Positions 1-13,446 of a DNA stretch of 64,000 nt are shown here, piece after piece. The notes beneath the pieces are model-generated. The model saw only the letters and a program-made list of their open reading frames with translations, ran no database searches and was not told where the DNA came from. The stretch covers positions 520,277 to 584,276 of the forward strand of contig JAAOMT010000034.1 of NCBI GenBank assembly GCA_016748015.1. Reading direction: 5' to 3'. The position numbers and the translations under genes were made by a program. The stretch comes from Geosiphon pyriformis (taxonomy: Eukaryota; Glomeromycota; Glomeromycetes; Archaeosporales; Geosiphonaceae). Position 1 is the stretch's first letter, and the number at the start of each line of letters is the position of its first letter.

Positions 1-1783
<1,783 letters not shown>

Positions 1784-4700
1784 TTTGAAGAGTATGACCT
1801 TTGGTGCGATTTATTTGTATTTTAAAAAGAAAAAAACGTTCAGAAATTGTTGGCTTATGTAATAAATAAGATCAAACTTTGATACAATAATCTTTAAAAA
1901 CCACAAAATATCAAATAAAAGAATTTTTGCACCAATCTTTTGCTTTCATCATAACTTGGATTGCGTTTGATAGACCCAAAAGTCATAATTGTTTCGAAGA
2001 AGAAAAAATTAACCCAAAGGAATCATTCTGCACAAAAAACATCAGAAACGTAAATAATAAAAAAAGAAAAAAATTTCATAAACACAATATTTACAAAAAA
2101 TAACTTATCTCTTACAAGAAGACCATTTTTTTAAATATTTTATTCTTTGCCAAATTTCTATTGTTGCAAAATAACTTGTAAATTTACTTAATTGTGGGTT
2201 TATGTTGCAAACTTCAAGCAACTGCTTTCTATCTTTTTTTTTTAAACAGTTTTTAACAGTAAGAAATTTCAATTTAATTTAAAATGTAAATTTATTGTAA
2301 ATTCCAAGTGTTTTTTTAAGTCAATTGATTTTATTGGGTTTTAGTAAAAAATAAATAAAAAAGTTTTAATTATAATTTGGTCAAAAAAAAATTGTTTTTA
2401 ATAAATTGTTTTAATTTAAGTATTAAAGTTATTATTTTGTTAAAAGATATATTTTTAAAAAAAAAAGCTTTTTTATATAACTTTTAAATAATAATAATAT
2501 ATATATTTTTAATTTATTTATAAATAAAACTTAATTTCTATTTAATATAATATAATATAATAAAAAATATTCTAAATTAAACATAAATTACATATTTGTT
2601 ATATATAATTAGTTATTTAAACCAAGAAAATAATTCTGTAATATTTGGTAAATTTTATAAAAAAAAATAATTAACAATAATTTATTGTTAAAAATAAGAA
2701 AACAAAAATAGCAACAAAAACTCTTAATCTTATAGTTCTTAAATTCTGTTAAAAAAAACTTTTATTTATAATTGTATATAATATATTAAATAAAATTTCA
2801 AAAAACTTAATTTAATATTATTATAATTATTATCTTAAAAAAATATAATTATTCTAAAAAACATAATAAATGAGACAAAAAATTCTGTTTTATTTATAAA
2901 AAATTATTACTAAAAGAATATAATTGAATTAATATAATAAACAGAAAAAAAAACCTATAATATAATTTGTTAATATATAATCTTTATTTATAATTAAATA
3001 AAAAAACATTATTTAAAACAATATTCAATAAAGTATTAAAAAAATTATAATACTATTTACACAATAAAAATAAATTATATAATACAGTACAGATTAAAAT
3101 AGCAAAAAAAATTGCTAAAAAATTAAATCCTAAAAAATATTAATCAAAATAACCAATAAATTTACTAATTACAATATGTTTAATTTGAAAATATTTTAAA
3201 AAAATCAATATAACTATATTTATTTACCAAAAACAAAAACAGTATCTTATCTAAATCAATATTTATTTTTGCAAAAACTATTTTATTTTATGTTAAAACT
3301 AATATTATAAAAAATATTAATACAAAAAAAACTTAAAAAAAATTCTTTAAAAATTAATAATACTAAAATTAATTAATAAATTAACAAAACTTACTTAATA
3401 ATCTTAAGTTAAAAAACTTTTTAATATATACTAACTTAAAACAAAAAATTAATATTCAATATTTTAACAATAAATACTTAAAAATAATATCCAAAAAAGT
3501 TTATTTAACCAATACTAAATTCAATTTATAATATTTAAAAAAACAATTTATAATATTTAAAAAAACAATTTATAATATTATTATTTAAAAAGATTATTAA
3601 CTTAAAAATAACAATTAAAATCTTATTAAAAGTAATAATTCAAATAATATTGTAATTAAGTCTTATAAAAAAAAGAATAAATATTTAAAAAAAAGTAAAT
3701 AATTTTAAATATACTGAAAATTATTTAAAAAAAATCATATATTATTAAATATAAAAAAAAAATTACACAACTAATTTTATTATTAATAAAAGTTGTAAAA
3801 TTTGTGTTAATAACAAATTAAAAAAATAATATAAACAACAAAAAAATTTGTAGTTTTAAATTAACAAAAAAAAATTGAAACAAATTTTATTAAAATAACA
3901 AAAAAAAACAAATTAATTAAAATTAAATGGCTTATATTATATGAAAAATTAGAAATAAAAATTAAAAAAACAATAAAAAAAGATTATTAAAAAGTTTATA
4001 TATATTTTAAAATAAAGTTAAAAAATATATTAACACTACAAAAAATTTTTAATTTTTTAAAAATTACATTTTATTGTAAATTTATCTTAATAAATTAGTA
4101 ACTATTATTAAAATAGGATTAATTTACACCAGAAAAATTGATTAAATTAAATATTAAAACAATAAATTCTGTTTAATAATAACAATTAAAAGCATTAATT
4201 TTAAAATATTTTAATATATTCTTATAAAATAGTAAATTTAAAAAAACCAACTTAGTTTAATACCAAATTTTTATTAAAAATACAAAATTTAAAAAACAAA
4301 ACACTTATTATATTTTACTAATAAAATATAATTTTAATAGAAAAAAAATCCAAAAAATATTAAAAAATAAAATAACTTAACTATAAATTTTTAATTCTTA
4401 TTAATTGTTTTAGTAAGAAAAAAAATCAAAAAATTAAAGTTTACATTAATTATTATAAATTAAATAGTAAAACAATTAAAAATTTATATTTAATATTATT
4501 AATTAACAAAATTTTTAATGTTTTTAAAAAAATAAAATGGTTTTTTATGTTTAACTTAATTAGCAAATATTAATAAGTAAAAATAAATTTAAAAACACAA
4601 AATAATATTTACTATATAAAATAATAATTACAAATTTAATGTAATTTTATTTGAATTAATTATTTTTGTAATATTTCAAAAATTAATAAATATAATTTAT

Positions 4701-4963
4701 TCTAAAATTTTATAATAATCTGTTATTGTTTACTTAGATAATATAAATGTTTTTTTATTAATATTTACAAATTAATTTTAATATTTACAATAAGTTTTTA
4801 AAAAATTGTTTTTTTAAAAAAAAAAATTAATATATTTTTAAAACACAATAGAAAAAATAAAATAAAATAAAATTTATCAAAAATAAAATATAAAAAACTT
4901 ATTAAATCAACAATATTAATTTACTTAAATTTTAATAAAAAATTTATTTTAGCTATAAATATT
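1784..4963. other. A/T-rich spacer without recognisable genes
   Basis: The first few hundred bases upstream of 1783 probably hold the promoter of the dihydrolipoyl dehydrogenase gene, but I see no clear motif. From about 2150 the sequence is almost pure A/T with stops in all frames. It is probably ancient, fully decayed repeat DNA; apart from a short tandem repeat at 3523-3581 I could not align it to the other elements. Confidence 0.6.
3523..3581. repeat. 22-bp tandem repeat, about 2.7 copies
   Basis: The unit aatttataatatttaaaaaa plus 'ac' is repeated exactly at 3523-3544 and 3545-3566 and again partly at 3567-3581. Confidence 0.85.
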
Positions 4964-5127
4964 ATCAAAGATTTTTGGTCTTTTTTTTAAATATTGTAAT
5001 ATTACTTTATTGTTAATTTGATTGTTGTTAGAAGTTTTTGAACTTTTAATAACTAAATTTATCTTCAAATTGTTTTTTATAATTTAAATTGCTAGACTTA
5101 TAAATAAAATAATCAATTTTATACTAG
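4964..5127 (-). repeat. Truncated extra copy of a family-2 LTR 3' end
   Basis: Read on the minus strand this segment repeats the last ~165 bp of the LTR immediately to its right (5128-6088), for example the stretch around ttataagtctagcaatttaaattat. It ends in a purine-rich tract followed by ccaaaaatctttgataat, a decayed version of the LTR terminus ccaaaaacctccagtaaca seen at 63889-63907. It is either a second truncated LTR or a tandem duplication of the LTR end. Confidence 0.55.
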
Positions 5128-6088
5128 TGTTATCAGAAGTTTTTGGTTTTTTTTCTTGAATATTATTAATGTCAATTTGCTATTAATTCATAATTATTGA
5201 AAGCCAGTAAATTTTTGATAACTGAATTTTATTTTTAAATTATCTTTTATAATTTGAACTGTTGAATTTATAAGTAAAATAACCAATTTTATGCCAATTA
5301 CTTGATGTAATTACTTTGTAATAAAAACCAACTCTTTTTCATAAATTACCTATTTAAAAGCTTATTAAAAATGTGTAGTTACTTTGTTGTACAAGTCAAT
5401 TTTTTTACAGAAATTTTATTTGTAGGCTATTCTAATGATTATAATAAAAAAAATAAAAAAAAATAAAAAAAATGTAAAAAAAATAGGATTTTGTTAAGAA
5501 AATTGTTTTTGATTTAGGCTTAAAGTTACTAATAGTTTACTAAAATTGGTAGCTAATTAATTTTAAAATATTAGTTGGATTTTAGAAAATTTTAAGTATA
5601 ATTACTAAGAGAATTGGTTTTTTCGAAATATATTTTATTTGAATTATAATACTAAAAATATGTCTAAAAGTAAAATTGTTATTCTCTTATAAAATATATT
5701 TTCTCAAAGAAAAAAGCTTTTCTTTTATACAACTTGTTATAATATTAGTTTATAAACTTGCACTTTTTTTTTTGCTATAATTTTAATGAATTAAAGATAC
5801 ATTTTGACAAATTATAAGTTGTTTCTACGAACTATAAATAATTTTAGTAAAGTATTAAAATATTTCACAAATTTTGGCAAATTTTTGAATATTACAAAGT
5901 TCGAGATATTACATGATCTGATTATCACAATTGTGTATCATACAAATTGGATTATTAATTAGATAATAATATTCAATAATTTGATTAATTAATAAGTGAT
6001 AATTGAAACAATAATAATATATGCTAATTAATGATAGAAATTATAAGAGTAATTTTATGTTAATTATTAACTAAAGTTCTATTGATAA
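5128..6088 (-). repeat. Family-2 LTR, antisense (3' LTR of Gypsy element D)
   Basis: The reverse complement aligns along its length with the well-preserved plus-strand LTR at 62924-63907: the blocks around attactcttataa, aacccaatttgta, gttgactttacagcaaagtaac and ttataagcccagcagttt occur in the same order. The 3' terminus on the minus strand is at 5128 (tgttatcag on the plus strand, for an intact tgttactgg). The outer 5' boundary near 6088 is approximate. Because element D runs antisense to the right, this is its 3' LTR. Confidence 0.7.
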
Positions 6089-7737
6089 TATAATCTTCTT
6101 AAAACTGAACTATATTGAAGTTTAAGCACTATTTGTAATATTAAGATAATGGTTCAAAATAATTAAAGTAATTTGAATTAAAAATTATTGAAATTTTAGT
6201 TTTGTAAGTTTGCTAATATATTGAATCTTTATTGGTTGGAGTATTGAATTTTATAAGACATTTTCACAAGTATTGAATAGATTATAGAGTCTATGAGCTA
6301 TTTTAAGTTTGTAATAAGTGTTTGTTAATTCAAATATTGTTTTAAATTTATTGTAAATTTGTTTCTATATAACATTAAAAATAAAGTTTGTTGTTTCAAG
6401 TTCTAATTTGTGTTTATAAAGTGTTTTTTTAATATGAAAATATTTAAATATAGAAATATATTTATGGTTTTGTTTATTAAGAAATAGTTGAAGCTTTTGT
6501 TGTATTGTGATATTTGGTAAAATATCAATAGAGGCAAATAAAAAATTTTCTTTTAAAACTTGTTTCAAAAGTTTTGATAATTAAATTCCAAAGTAATTTT
6601 TTATGTTTATTTTATAAGAGTAATAATTCTGAAAATTATTTACTATTGGTGTTATAATTTCTTTTTAAGTATAATTAATTTGACTTTTATTAATTGTTAT
6701 AAATAAATTAGGAAGTGTTTTCAAAGTTAAAAATAATTTTTGGAACATTTGTTAAAAATTTTGGAGAATAATTATAATAAAAATAAGTAAATTAAGAATA
6801 AAATTTGAAAAAAATTAAAAAAATAAAGATATATTTTTGGTTTTGGATTTTTTTTGTAACTATTTATTATTTTTGTTTTTATGTTTGTATATTATTAAAA
6901 AAAATATTATGATAACATTAAATTAAATATTCAGGTTTGGTTATTGTTTTATGATAACTATTAGTTTTAAATTTCAGAAAATATTTTTAGAATTAATTAA
7001 AAAAAAATATGTACCAATTTATAAAATTAATAGTTTAGAATTATTTCTGAAATAATAGTGTTTTAGTCAATTTCTATGTGCAATTTTTGCTAGAACTTTG
7101 TTATTAAGTCTTAATTTATATGATTTGTTGTTTAGAATTTTATGAATATAAAATAGTTTATCCTATTTATGTTCAAATTTTCCATTTTATTGTTTTTTAG
7201 CCTTAATTTTGTATAAAAAAACTTTATTTTCAACTTTAAATTCATTGATAATTGGTGGCAATTTGTTATCATGCTATTTTTTTTGTTAAGCTTGAAAATG
7301 TTTAATATAGGTAGCTACTATATGTTTTTTTCTTTTTAAAGTACTAAAAGGTATAAACTCTTTATTAAAGTGTCTCTTAAAAATTTTTTTTTGTTAATTG
7401 GTTGTATTAGATATGTTTCTACAGTAAAATTAATTGGTAATATTGCTGTTTTTTTATAGATTAAATTAAATAATATGTGTTTTATGGTATCTTGTTTTAG
7501 TATTTTATATGCTAATAACACTAATAGAATAAAGATATTCTATTTTTGTTCAAAATAAGTTAAAACTTTGGCTAAAAATTTACACAATGTTTAGTTAAAA
7601 CATTCTACAAGTTTATTTGTTTGTGGATTATAAGGTAATAATAAAAATTTTTTAACATTAAATTATTCACAAATTTTTTGTATCAAGTTGTTTACAAAGT
7701 GTGTTTCTTAATTGGATAAGAATTTAATTGAATATTT

Positions 7738-7741
7738 ATGT
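7738..7741. repeat. Target-site duplication of element A, left copy (ATGT)
   Basis: ATGT directly precedes the 5' LTR and recurs at 17785-17788 directly after the 3' LTR. Joining the flanks gives a sequence collinear with the integrase coding region of element D, with a single ATGT. Confidence 0.85.
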
Positions 7742-8598
7742 TGTTACTCATAAAAAAAAAACAGATATAGGAAAACAGTAGACCAATAAGAAAGTAGTAG
7801 TCAGCATGTAAGCATATTGCTTAACAATATGGAGCAATGTGGAGCAATGTCAAAAATCATGACACATTACTCAGCAATGTAAGCATTGCTTGAGAAATTA
7901 TAGAACATTGTTCAAGAATGTGAGCAATCTTATAGAACTCAAATTATGTATATATAGCAATAGTGTTGAAAGTAAAAAAGACAGAATTTTTTAGTTGAAA
8001 ACCTCTCAATTTAGATTTTATCTAAGCAACTTTTCAAATTCACAAATTTCAATAAATAATTATTTGCTATCTTAATTCACTCTTCACTATCAATATTTCA
8101 TGTTGATAGTAATTACTACTTAACCATACTGGAACAATAACTCTTGATTACAGCTATTAACAGGATACTAAATTGCAATTGTATTGACTCATTTTCTTTA
8201 TTTTCTTTATTTTTCTTTATTTTCTTTATTTACTTTTCTTTGATTTTATTGTGGTTTACTAAATTGATTAAGAGGATTAAAGCACTGAGTTATTGATGTC
8301 ATGAATAGCCTGGTAAAAGACCCAAAAATAAGGGTAGAATTATATATATTAACAGATAGCTTACCAGAAGAGCATGACTGCTAAATTAAACCAGCCATCA
8401 TGCTGAAGACAGAAATTGGGAAAACAACTTGAGGAAACAACTTAAACCAACCATAATGAATCTTTGTCTATTATCCAAAAAACTCTCCAACCAAATCTTT
8501 GGATATAAAACCTTCAGATATCAATACCAGAATACCAACCAAGCACCAAGTTATGGATTTGTTATTTGATTTGAGACCCCAAATAATCATTTGTAACA
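7742..8598 (+). repeat. 5' LTR of element A
   Basis: Begins TGTTACTCATA and ends TTGTAACA, aligning throughout with 16960-17784. It is longer than the 3' LTR mainly because of extra copies of a short agcaatgt-type repeat around 7830-7890. A run of ttttcttta units (about 8190-8240) is shared with the 3' LTR, where it has more copies. Many base differences between the two LTRs indicate an old insertion. Confidence 0.93.
7949..7957 (+). promoter_or_regulatory. TATA-like box in 5' LTR of element A
   Basis: TATATATAG lies in the LTR and is present at the same place in the 3' LTR (17117-17125), and in similar form in copies B (about 42816) and C (about 59860). Its survival in four LTRs that have otherwise decayed suggests the Pol II promoter of the element. 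The start site is not determined. Confidence 0.5.
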
Positions 8599-8600
8599 TT

Positions 8601-8617
8601 TGGTGCTCCCTGTGAGG
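8601..8617 (+). other. Primer-binding site of element A
   Basis: TGGTGCTCCCTGTGAGG begins two bases after the 5' LTR and starts with TGG, complementary to a tRNA 3' CCA end. The same TGGTGCTC start follows the LTR at 63907 and, decayed, the LTR of copy B at 44207. The primer tRNA should end in GAGCACCA; I cannot name it from the sequence. Confidence 0.75.
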
Positions 8618-8618
8618 T

Positions 8619-10500
8619 ATAATTCTACAGAAAACCAGCACCAACTATACCATCCAAAAGTGGCAGAATCAGAATTAATAGAAGCAAACCATTTAGGATT
8701 TGTGAAATCCTTATTTCAACACTACTGTCAACATTTGAAATTAAACCACAATCATATATCAGCAGAATCAGTCTTCAATTTTTACATCAACAAGAGAATT
8801 GTCTATCTGTTAAGAACACTAGTAAATACCAAGTCAACAAGAAAAACCTTTTACAATAAATTAATTTAAAACACTAGCCTACCAACAAACCACAATTTCA
8901 CATCCATCATCACAGAAATCAATAAAGAAATTGAATATCACACCCAACAAAGATACCCAATTACATATGCCAATAAAGGAAAAAGAAAACTGCAAACACT
9001 AGCAGTGACATCTCAAAAAATACAACCACTCACTTGGAAGAAAACCAAAGTTGAATTGCCAACAAACCCATCATATCACTATACACCCGGAAGTGCTATT
9101 AATATCACATCAACAGGTGTGTCCACATCAATTATTACATTAATATTTGGATGATTTCCATTTCAGAGTAAACAAAGGAAAGAAAATTTTTTAGGACCAT
9201 ACGGCGTGTATTTCGAAGGATTTAAGTTATGATTGCCAACCCCATCAGGACTTTGATCTCCGCTACCTCAACCAGATTTCGGAACTGTGAGTCCTTGGGA
9301 AGTAATGGATTCAGAAGAACAAGAAAAAGAGGAAGAAGAATCTAAAAATCAAGAATTTACTTACCAGAATCTGATTACTGAAAACCCAGAAATTGAAACT
9401 CCAAACTTTCAAACACAGCACAATCAGAATGATTAAAACCCTGACATTAATAATCAACAACACTTACCTCCAAGAATCATGATTAATCCACCACCAGCTC
9501 CACCAATTGACAAACAGCAATAACAACAACCACTTCAACCACCCCAACAATCACAGCAGCTGTTTCAACAGCCACAACCACAACTTCAACAACCAAACTT
9601 GGATCCAATGACCTATGCTCTAATAGCAAAGCTTGAGAAGTTTACCGACAAAGAGAAAGACATTCAAATATGACTCAATGACATTGAAAAAGTCATCACA
9701 GCCAATGGATAAAATGACATAAGAGCACTTTAAGTCATTTCCTATTTCTTGCAGGATACTGCCAACTCGTGGTATTAAAGTTTAGCTGCCAAACCTCAAA
9801 CATTCCAGGAATTTAAGGTTGTATTCTTAGAATATTTCAGTAATAACAACAGTATTAACTACCTAGCAAACACTTTCACTACCATCAAACAAGGAGAAAA
9901 TGAAGCAGTCACTACTTACTTAAGATGCTTCCACAGAAATCTGCACCAAATCCAGGCCATACAGGCTGATTATTTCACAGTGCCACAAATTCTAAATCAA
10001 TTTATCAGAGGCCTGTGCAATAGCATCTTTCAACACATATGCCCAATGCATCCAGCAGATTTTCAAGCTGCAGTTATCAATGTCAGAGATTTTGAAGCAG
10101 CTGAACTCAAAGCTAATCATGTCCAAGCCGTAAATCTAGTAATAAATGAATCATCTGAATTGGATTCCAAATTGAAACAATTCAGTAATTCTATTAACCA
10201 GAAACTTGAAAAATACTTAGCTAACAATCACACAATTTATCAACCACTACAATGATACAATGATTCCAGAAATATGAATCACTTCCAGAATCAGTTGCAT
10301 CCATCATTGTCGACCAATCAACAGTGGCAACAAGAAATGCGTGTTTGCCACTATTGTGGTAAACAAGGACACCTACAAATTGACTGTTGCCATTGCTTAA
10401 ATAACCAATGATTAAGAAATCAATATCAAAACCCTGATTGCCAGTTTCAAATTCCAAATAACCTACCAAACTCAGAGCCATATCATTAGAATTACCTACC
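8619..10500 (+). pseudogene. Gag of element A (capsid-like and CCHC nucleocapsid), interrupted by stops
   Basis: Structural protein packaging the element's RNA. After a poorly conserved N-terminal part comes a Gln/Pro-rich linker (about 9500-9600), then a Retrotrans_gag-type helical domain (about 9600-10250) with the hallmarks DTANSWY, FQEFK, FLEYF and QILNQFIRGL. A zinc knuckle with intact spacing, C-x2-C-x4-H-x4-C (CHYCGKQGHLQIDC), lies at 10346-10387. The frame is constant from the start of Gag through protease, so Gag and protease were probably one reading frame. In-frame stops, such as those after IQI, ITANG and SWY, sit where Trp, Gln or Arg is expected. I could not identify the original start codon. 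Confidence 0.85.
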
Positions 10501-10687
10501 TATGACATAGCAGCCACTTTATCAACCACCAGTATATTAAGCACCAATTTATCAACTGATAACACTGGCAATTTATTAACCATAGTCACAACCCATTTAT
10601 TAGCTGCAGCCTTAGGTAATCTATCAGCTCCAACAAATTCAAACACCACCACAAAACTTACCTCAAAACAGAATCCAAAGACTGAGA

Positions 10688-11280
10688 TTGACTCAACAGA
10701 GCTGGAGATTGTCAATGGTGGTTCATCAACCAATCCCCAGTTCTACAGCACAACCATCAGGATCTCGACAACGGAATTCAGACACCAGAAACTTCCAAAA
10801 CCCAAATGCCCAACACTATTTAAGTCTTCTGGTTACCCCAGAAGACACTTCACCCAACAACCCGAAAACCAACCAAGAGAAATCACCCACCAACAACATA
10901 CCTCCAGCCACCATTACCAATGACAAATTACTAGCAGCAACTTTTTCATTTGAATTCAAAGAAATCACACCAGTCTCATTATTCAGTAAAGCCACTCTTA
11001 ACACCAAACCAATTACCACCATGTATACTGATGTAAAAGTTGATGGCCATGTCATCAAACTGATTCTAGATAGTGGATCAGCTGGCAGCATCATTACACG
11101 ACAACTTATGGACCAATTAAGTTGCTAAGTTGATCATGCTGCTAGTACTCACATAATTACCGCTGATGGGGCAACTAAAATCCCTATTGGTGAAATTGAT
11201 GACTTCCCTTTTGAAGTCAATGGCATCATCATTTTTATCAAAGTCTTAGTAATAGAAGTAACTTAATATCAGACATTGGT
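10688..11280 (+). pseudogene. Retropepsin-like protease of element A
   Basis: Aspartic protease that cleaves the polyprotein. The catalytic motif is intact: LILDSGSAGSIIT with DSG at 11069-11077, preceded by the flap-strand-like VDGHVIK. It lies in the same frame as Gag. A TAA stop after DQLSC interrupts the domain, and the frame then continues through HIITADGATKIPIGEI and the downstream NWLSKTNTILD block. Confidence 0.85.
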
Positions 11281-11643
11281 AGAAAATAACTGGTTATCTA
11301 AAACCAATACTATACTTGACTAGATGATACAAAAACTCTAACTCAGCCAGAACGGTTAACACACATGAGTACCAGCCACATGTGGCCATTTCAAAACTCC
11401 CAACATGCCAGCACTTCTTATTGAATTCAAAAAAGAAGAAAAGAAACCTACCTGGGAAGCTTATTAAGTGTCTTGGGCCAACAAAAACCACAACAAGTTG
11501 CCACTGATACCCTCTTGGGATGACAACAACAAAGGAAAACAGAAGAAAGAACTTACCTGGAATACCAACCAAGCCTGGGAAACCAATAATAACCAAGACA
11601 ACTCATTAACTTGGGAGTAGGAAGAGACTGACAAAGGAAAAAG

Positions 11644-11662
11644 AAAAAAAAAAAAAAAAAAA
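11644..11662 (+). repeat. A19 homopolymer at a frame switch in element A
   Basis: Nineteen consecutive A residues. Gag and protease are in one frame upstream (to about 11600) and the Cys-rich, dUTPase and RT parts are in another (from 11743), so the frame changes at or near this run. Replication slippage is the simplest explanation; programmed slippage cannot be excluded. Confidence 0.8.
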
Positions 11663-11742
11663 CAACACCTATCAGCACCACTTATAATTATTACACCTAC
11701 ACTACACCTCAACAATCCACCTATTATTAACCAAAACTCATA

Positions 11743-12400
11743 TGCATCAATTGTGACAAGAAATTGTTATCAATGGGCACATATTTTGGCGATGATGAGG
11801 AATATCAAATGGCAACCAAGTTTTACTGTTGCCCATGTATTCTAGAATGCTTTGGATGACCAAAATGGCAAAAAAAATAGGACAATGAACTATGTCTTGC
11901 CTGTAGAACTATTTTACCCAACAAAGAAATGTGGAATAACATTCTTGGGTGTAGAGGAACATGTGATAAGATGTGTTAGTATACGATCCTAATCAATAAC
12001 TGGATACTCAAGAGAACACCAATCAACAATACTTGAAAAAGAGCGTTATGACAATTGAAAAAATATTCTCATAACAAACATGAACTCTGGAGAATGGTGT
12101 ATGTGAAAGCAGAAGGTGTGACAACCAGCAAACTACTGGAAATCAAAAACAATCTTCTATCTTTTTCTAAACCCAAATATGTTCAAACTTTCAACATCTT
12201 TGGCAACATTAAGAATGACCCAGAAAAATTCTATGAACATTACCAGTGATTAGCACCTACAAAAAAAGAGCAGGAGCAATGCTTGGAAAAAATCAACACC
12301 TGACTATGTGACCACTGTTTGATTCTATGTGACTTCTAATATTGTAATAAGTGTAATTTCATTTACAATCCACCACTACACATGATTTATATAATCCCAG
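11743..12400 (+). pseudogene. Cys-rich zinc-ribbon-like segments between protease and dUTPase of element A
   Basis: Three pairs or clusters of cysteines occur in one frame: CINC at 11743 followed by CCPC, then CLAC, and near 12315-12350 CDHC...C...YCNKC. The spacing suggests two zinc-binding modules, one before and one after a charged linker containing FGNIKNDPEKFYEHYQ (12199-12246). The function is unknown; a nucleic-acid or protein-binding role is only a guess. In-frame stops fall at probable Trp (FG*PKW), Arg and Gln codons. A decayed version is present in copy B (about 47110-47725). Confidence 0.6.
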
Positions 12401-13416
12401 AAAAAAAAGAACCAATCAACAGCTACACATCAGAATCAAAATCAACTTTCAATTCCAATTCAAACTCTGACAATAATGATAACAAAAATAATGGTTCCAG
12501 CTCTGTTCAATATGACAACAAAGATAACAACAATTTGGACTCTGATTCAAACTCCAAAACATACATTGCACTCTCTGATCTTACCAAAAAACAAGAAGTC
12601 AAATGGTTCAGTGATAATAATAAAAATATTATGCCAAAACGCATGTATAATACTGATGTAGAATTTGATTTAAGATATCCAGGGAAATATCTCATCAAAT
12701 TGGAACCATATTTGCACACTTACATTGATCTAAAAATAGCACTAGAAATTCTAGCAACAACAATGGTGCAACTAGCATCCAGAAGTAGTTTAGTGAAAAA
12801 GAGGATCAACATCAAAGAAGAAATAATTGACACAGGATAAATAAGAAATATTATTGCTATGCTACAAAATGACTCAAAAAAAGCATATATTATAGATCTA
12901 AATAAAAAGATAGCACAGGCAATATTTCTATCTCTGGTAAAAGTAGCTCAATTAATCTCAGTGGGAAACAGAAAAGAACTAAGAATCATAGTTAAAGGGA
13001 TACAGAGATTCGGATCAATGGGTAAAATAGATGTACCAGTTAATATGGCAGAGGAAAAAGTTATTGACAAAAGAGAAATTATCTCAACCCATCAATTAAT
13101 TTCCATTTCACTATATGACCAGTATATATTAACTATAAAAAGAGAAGTAAAGAATCAAGCTTAGTTGTTTGAAGCAAAAGCTACCATTTGCAAATCAGAA
13201 GAGATTGGACTCACTAATCTCTACATATCAGCCAAAAGCCCCAAAAATATTAAAATTTCCATCTACAACACAACAGAAAGTGTCATTAAAATACCAAAAG
13301 GAACTATTATTGGATATTTAACCACCGAAGTTGAGAATCAACCACCAAATCCCATTCCAGATTTTCCACAGCTTTACAGATATGTGGACATCACATCACA
13401 AACCATCTATGGATGA
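12382..13416 (+). pseudogene. dUTPase-like domain and beta-rich linker inside element A Pol
   Basis: dUTPase hydrolyses dUTP to dUMP and pyrophosphate, keeping uracil out of new cDNA. After an acidic Ser/Asn/Asp-rich linker (to about 12590), the five trimeric-dUTPase motifs appear in order: I, TDVEFDL (ends 12672); II, SRSSL (12778-12792); III, IIDTG-stop (about 12823-12840); IV, KIAQAIF (about 12907-12927); V, QRFGSMG (about 13003-13023). The only stop inside the domain replaces the residue after the motif III Gly, where a Tyr is expected. A second stop (GCT TAG, 13164) separates a C-terminal segment with IPKGTIIGYL. The position between protease and RT differs from the known retroviral placements. 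The copy is probably inactive, but the fold assignment is strong. Confidence 0.82.
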
Positions 13417-13446
13417 AGTAAATGTTATCTGCTCCAATCAGAACAA

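Larger units (their letters stand above)
5128..7741 (-). mobile_element. Ty3/Gypsy element D, 3' part (left of insertion A)
   Basis: Older antisense Gypsy copy, interrupted at 7741 by element A. The minus-strand stretch 7521-7336 reads as the C-terminal part of an integrase domain (LLAYKILKQDT, then a TAILP block), collinear with 15673-15800 of element A. Stretch 7741-7560 corresponds to the sequence just after the integrase IC*HECPKE region of A. Stops and frameshifts are everywhere, so it is inactive. 6365-6568 (minus) is a 67-codon open stretch in its 3' region that I cannot assign. The right half continues at 17785. Confidence 0.75.

Noticed and set aside
6365-6568. Independent minus-strand gene of 67 codons
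   Set aside because: It lies inside the 3' region of Gypsy element D between integrase and LTR and has no recognisable domain; treated as part of the decayed element.
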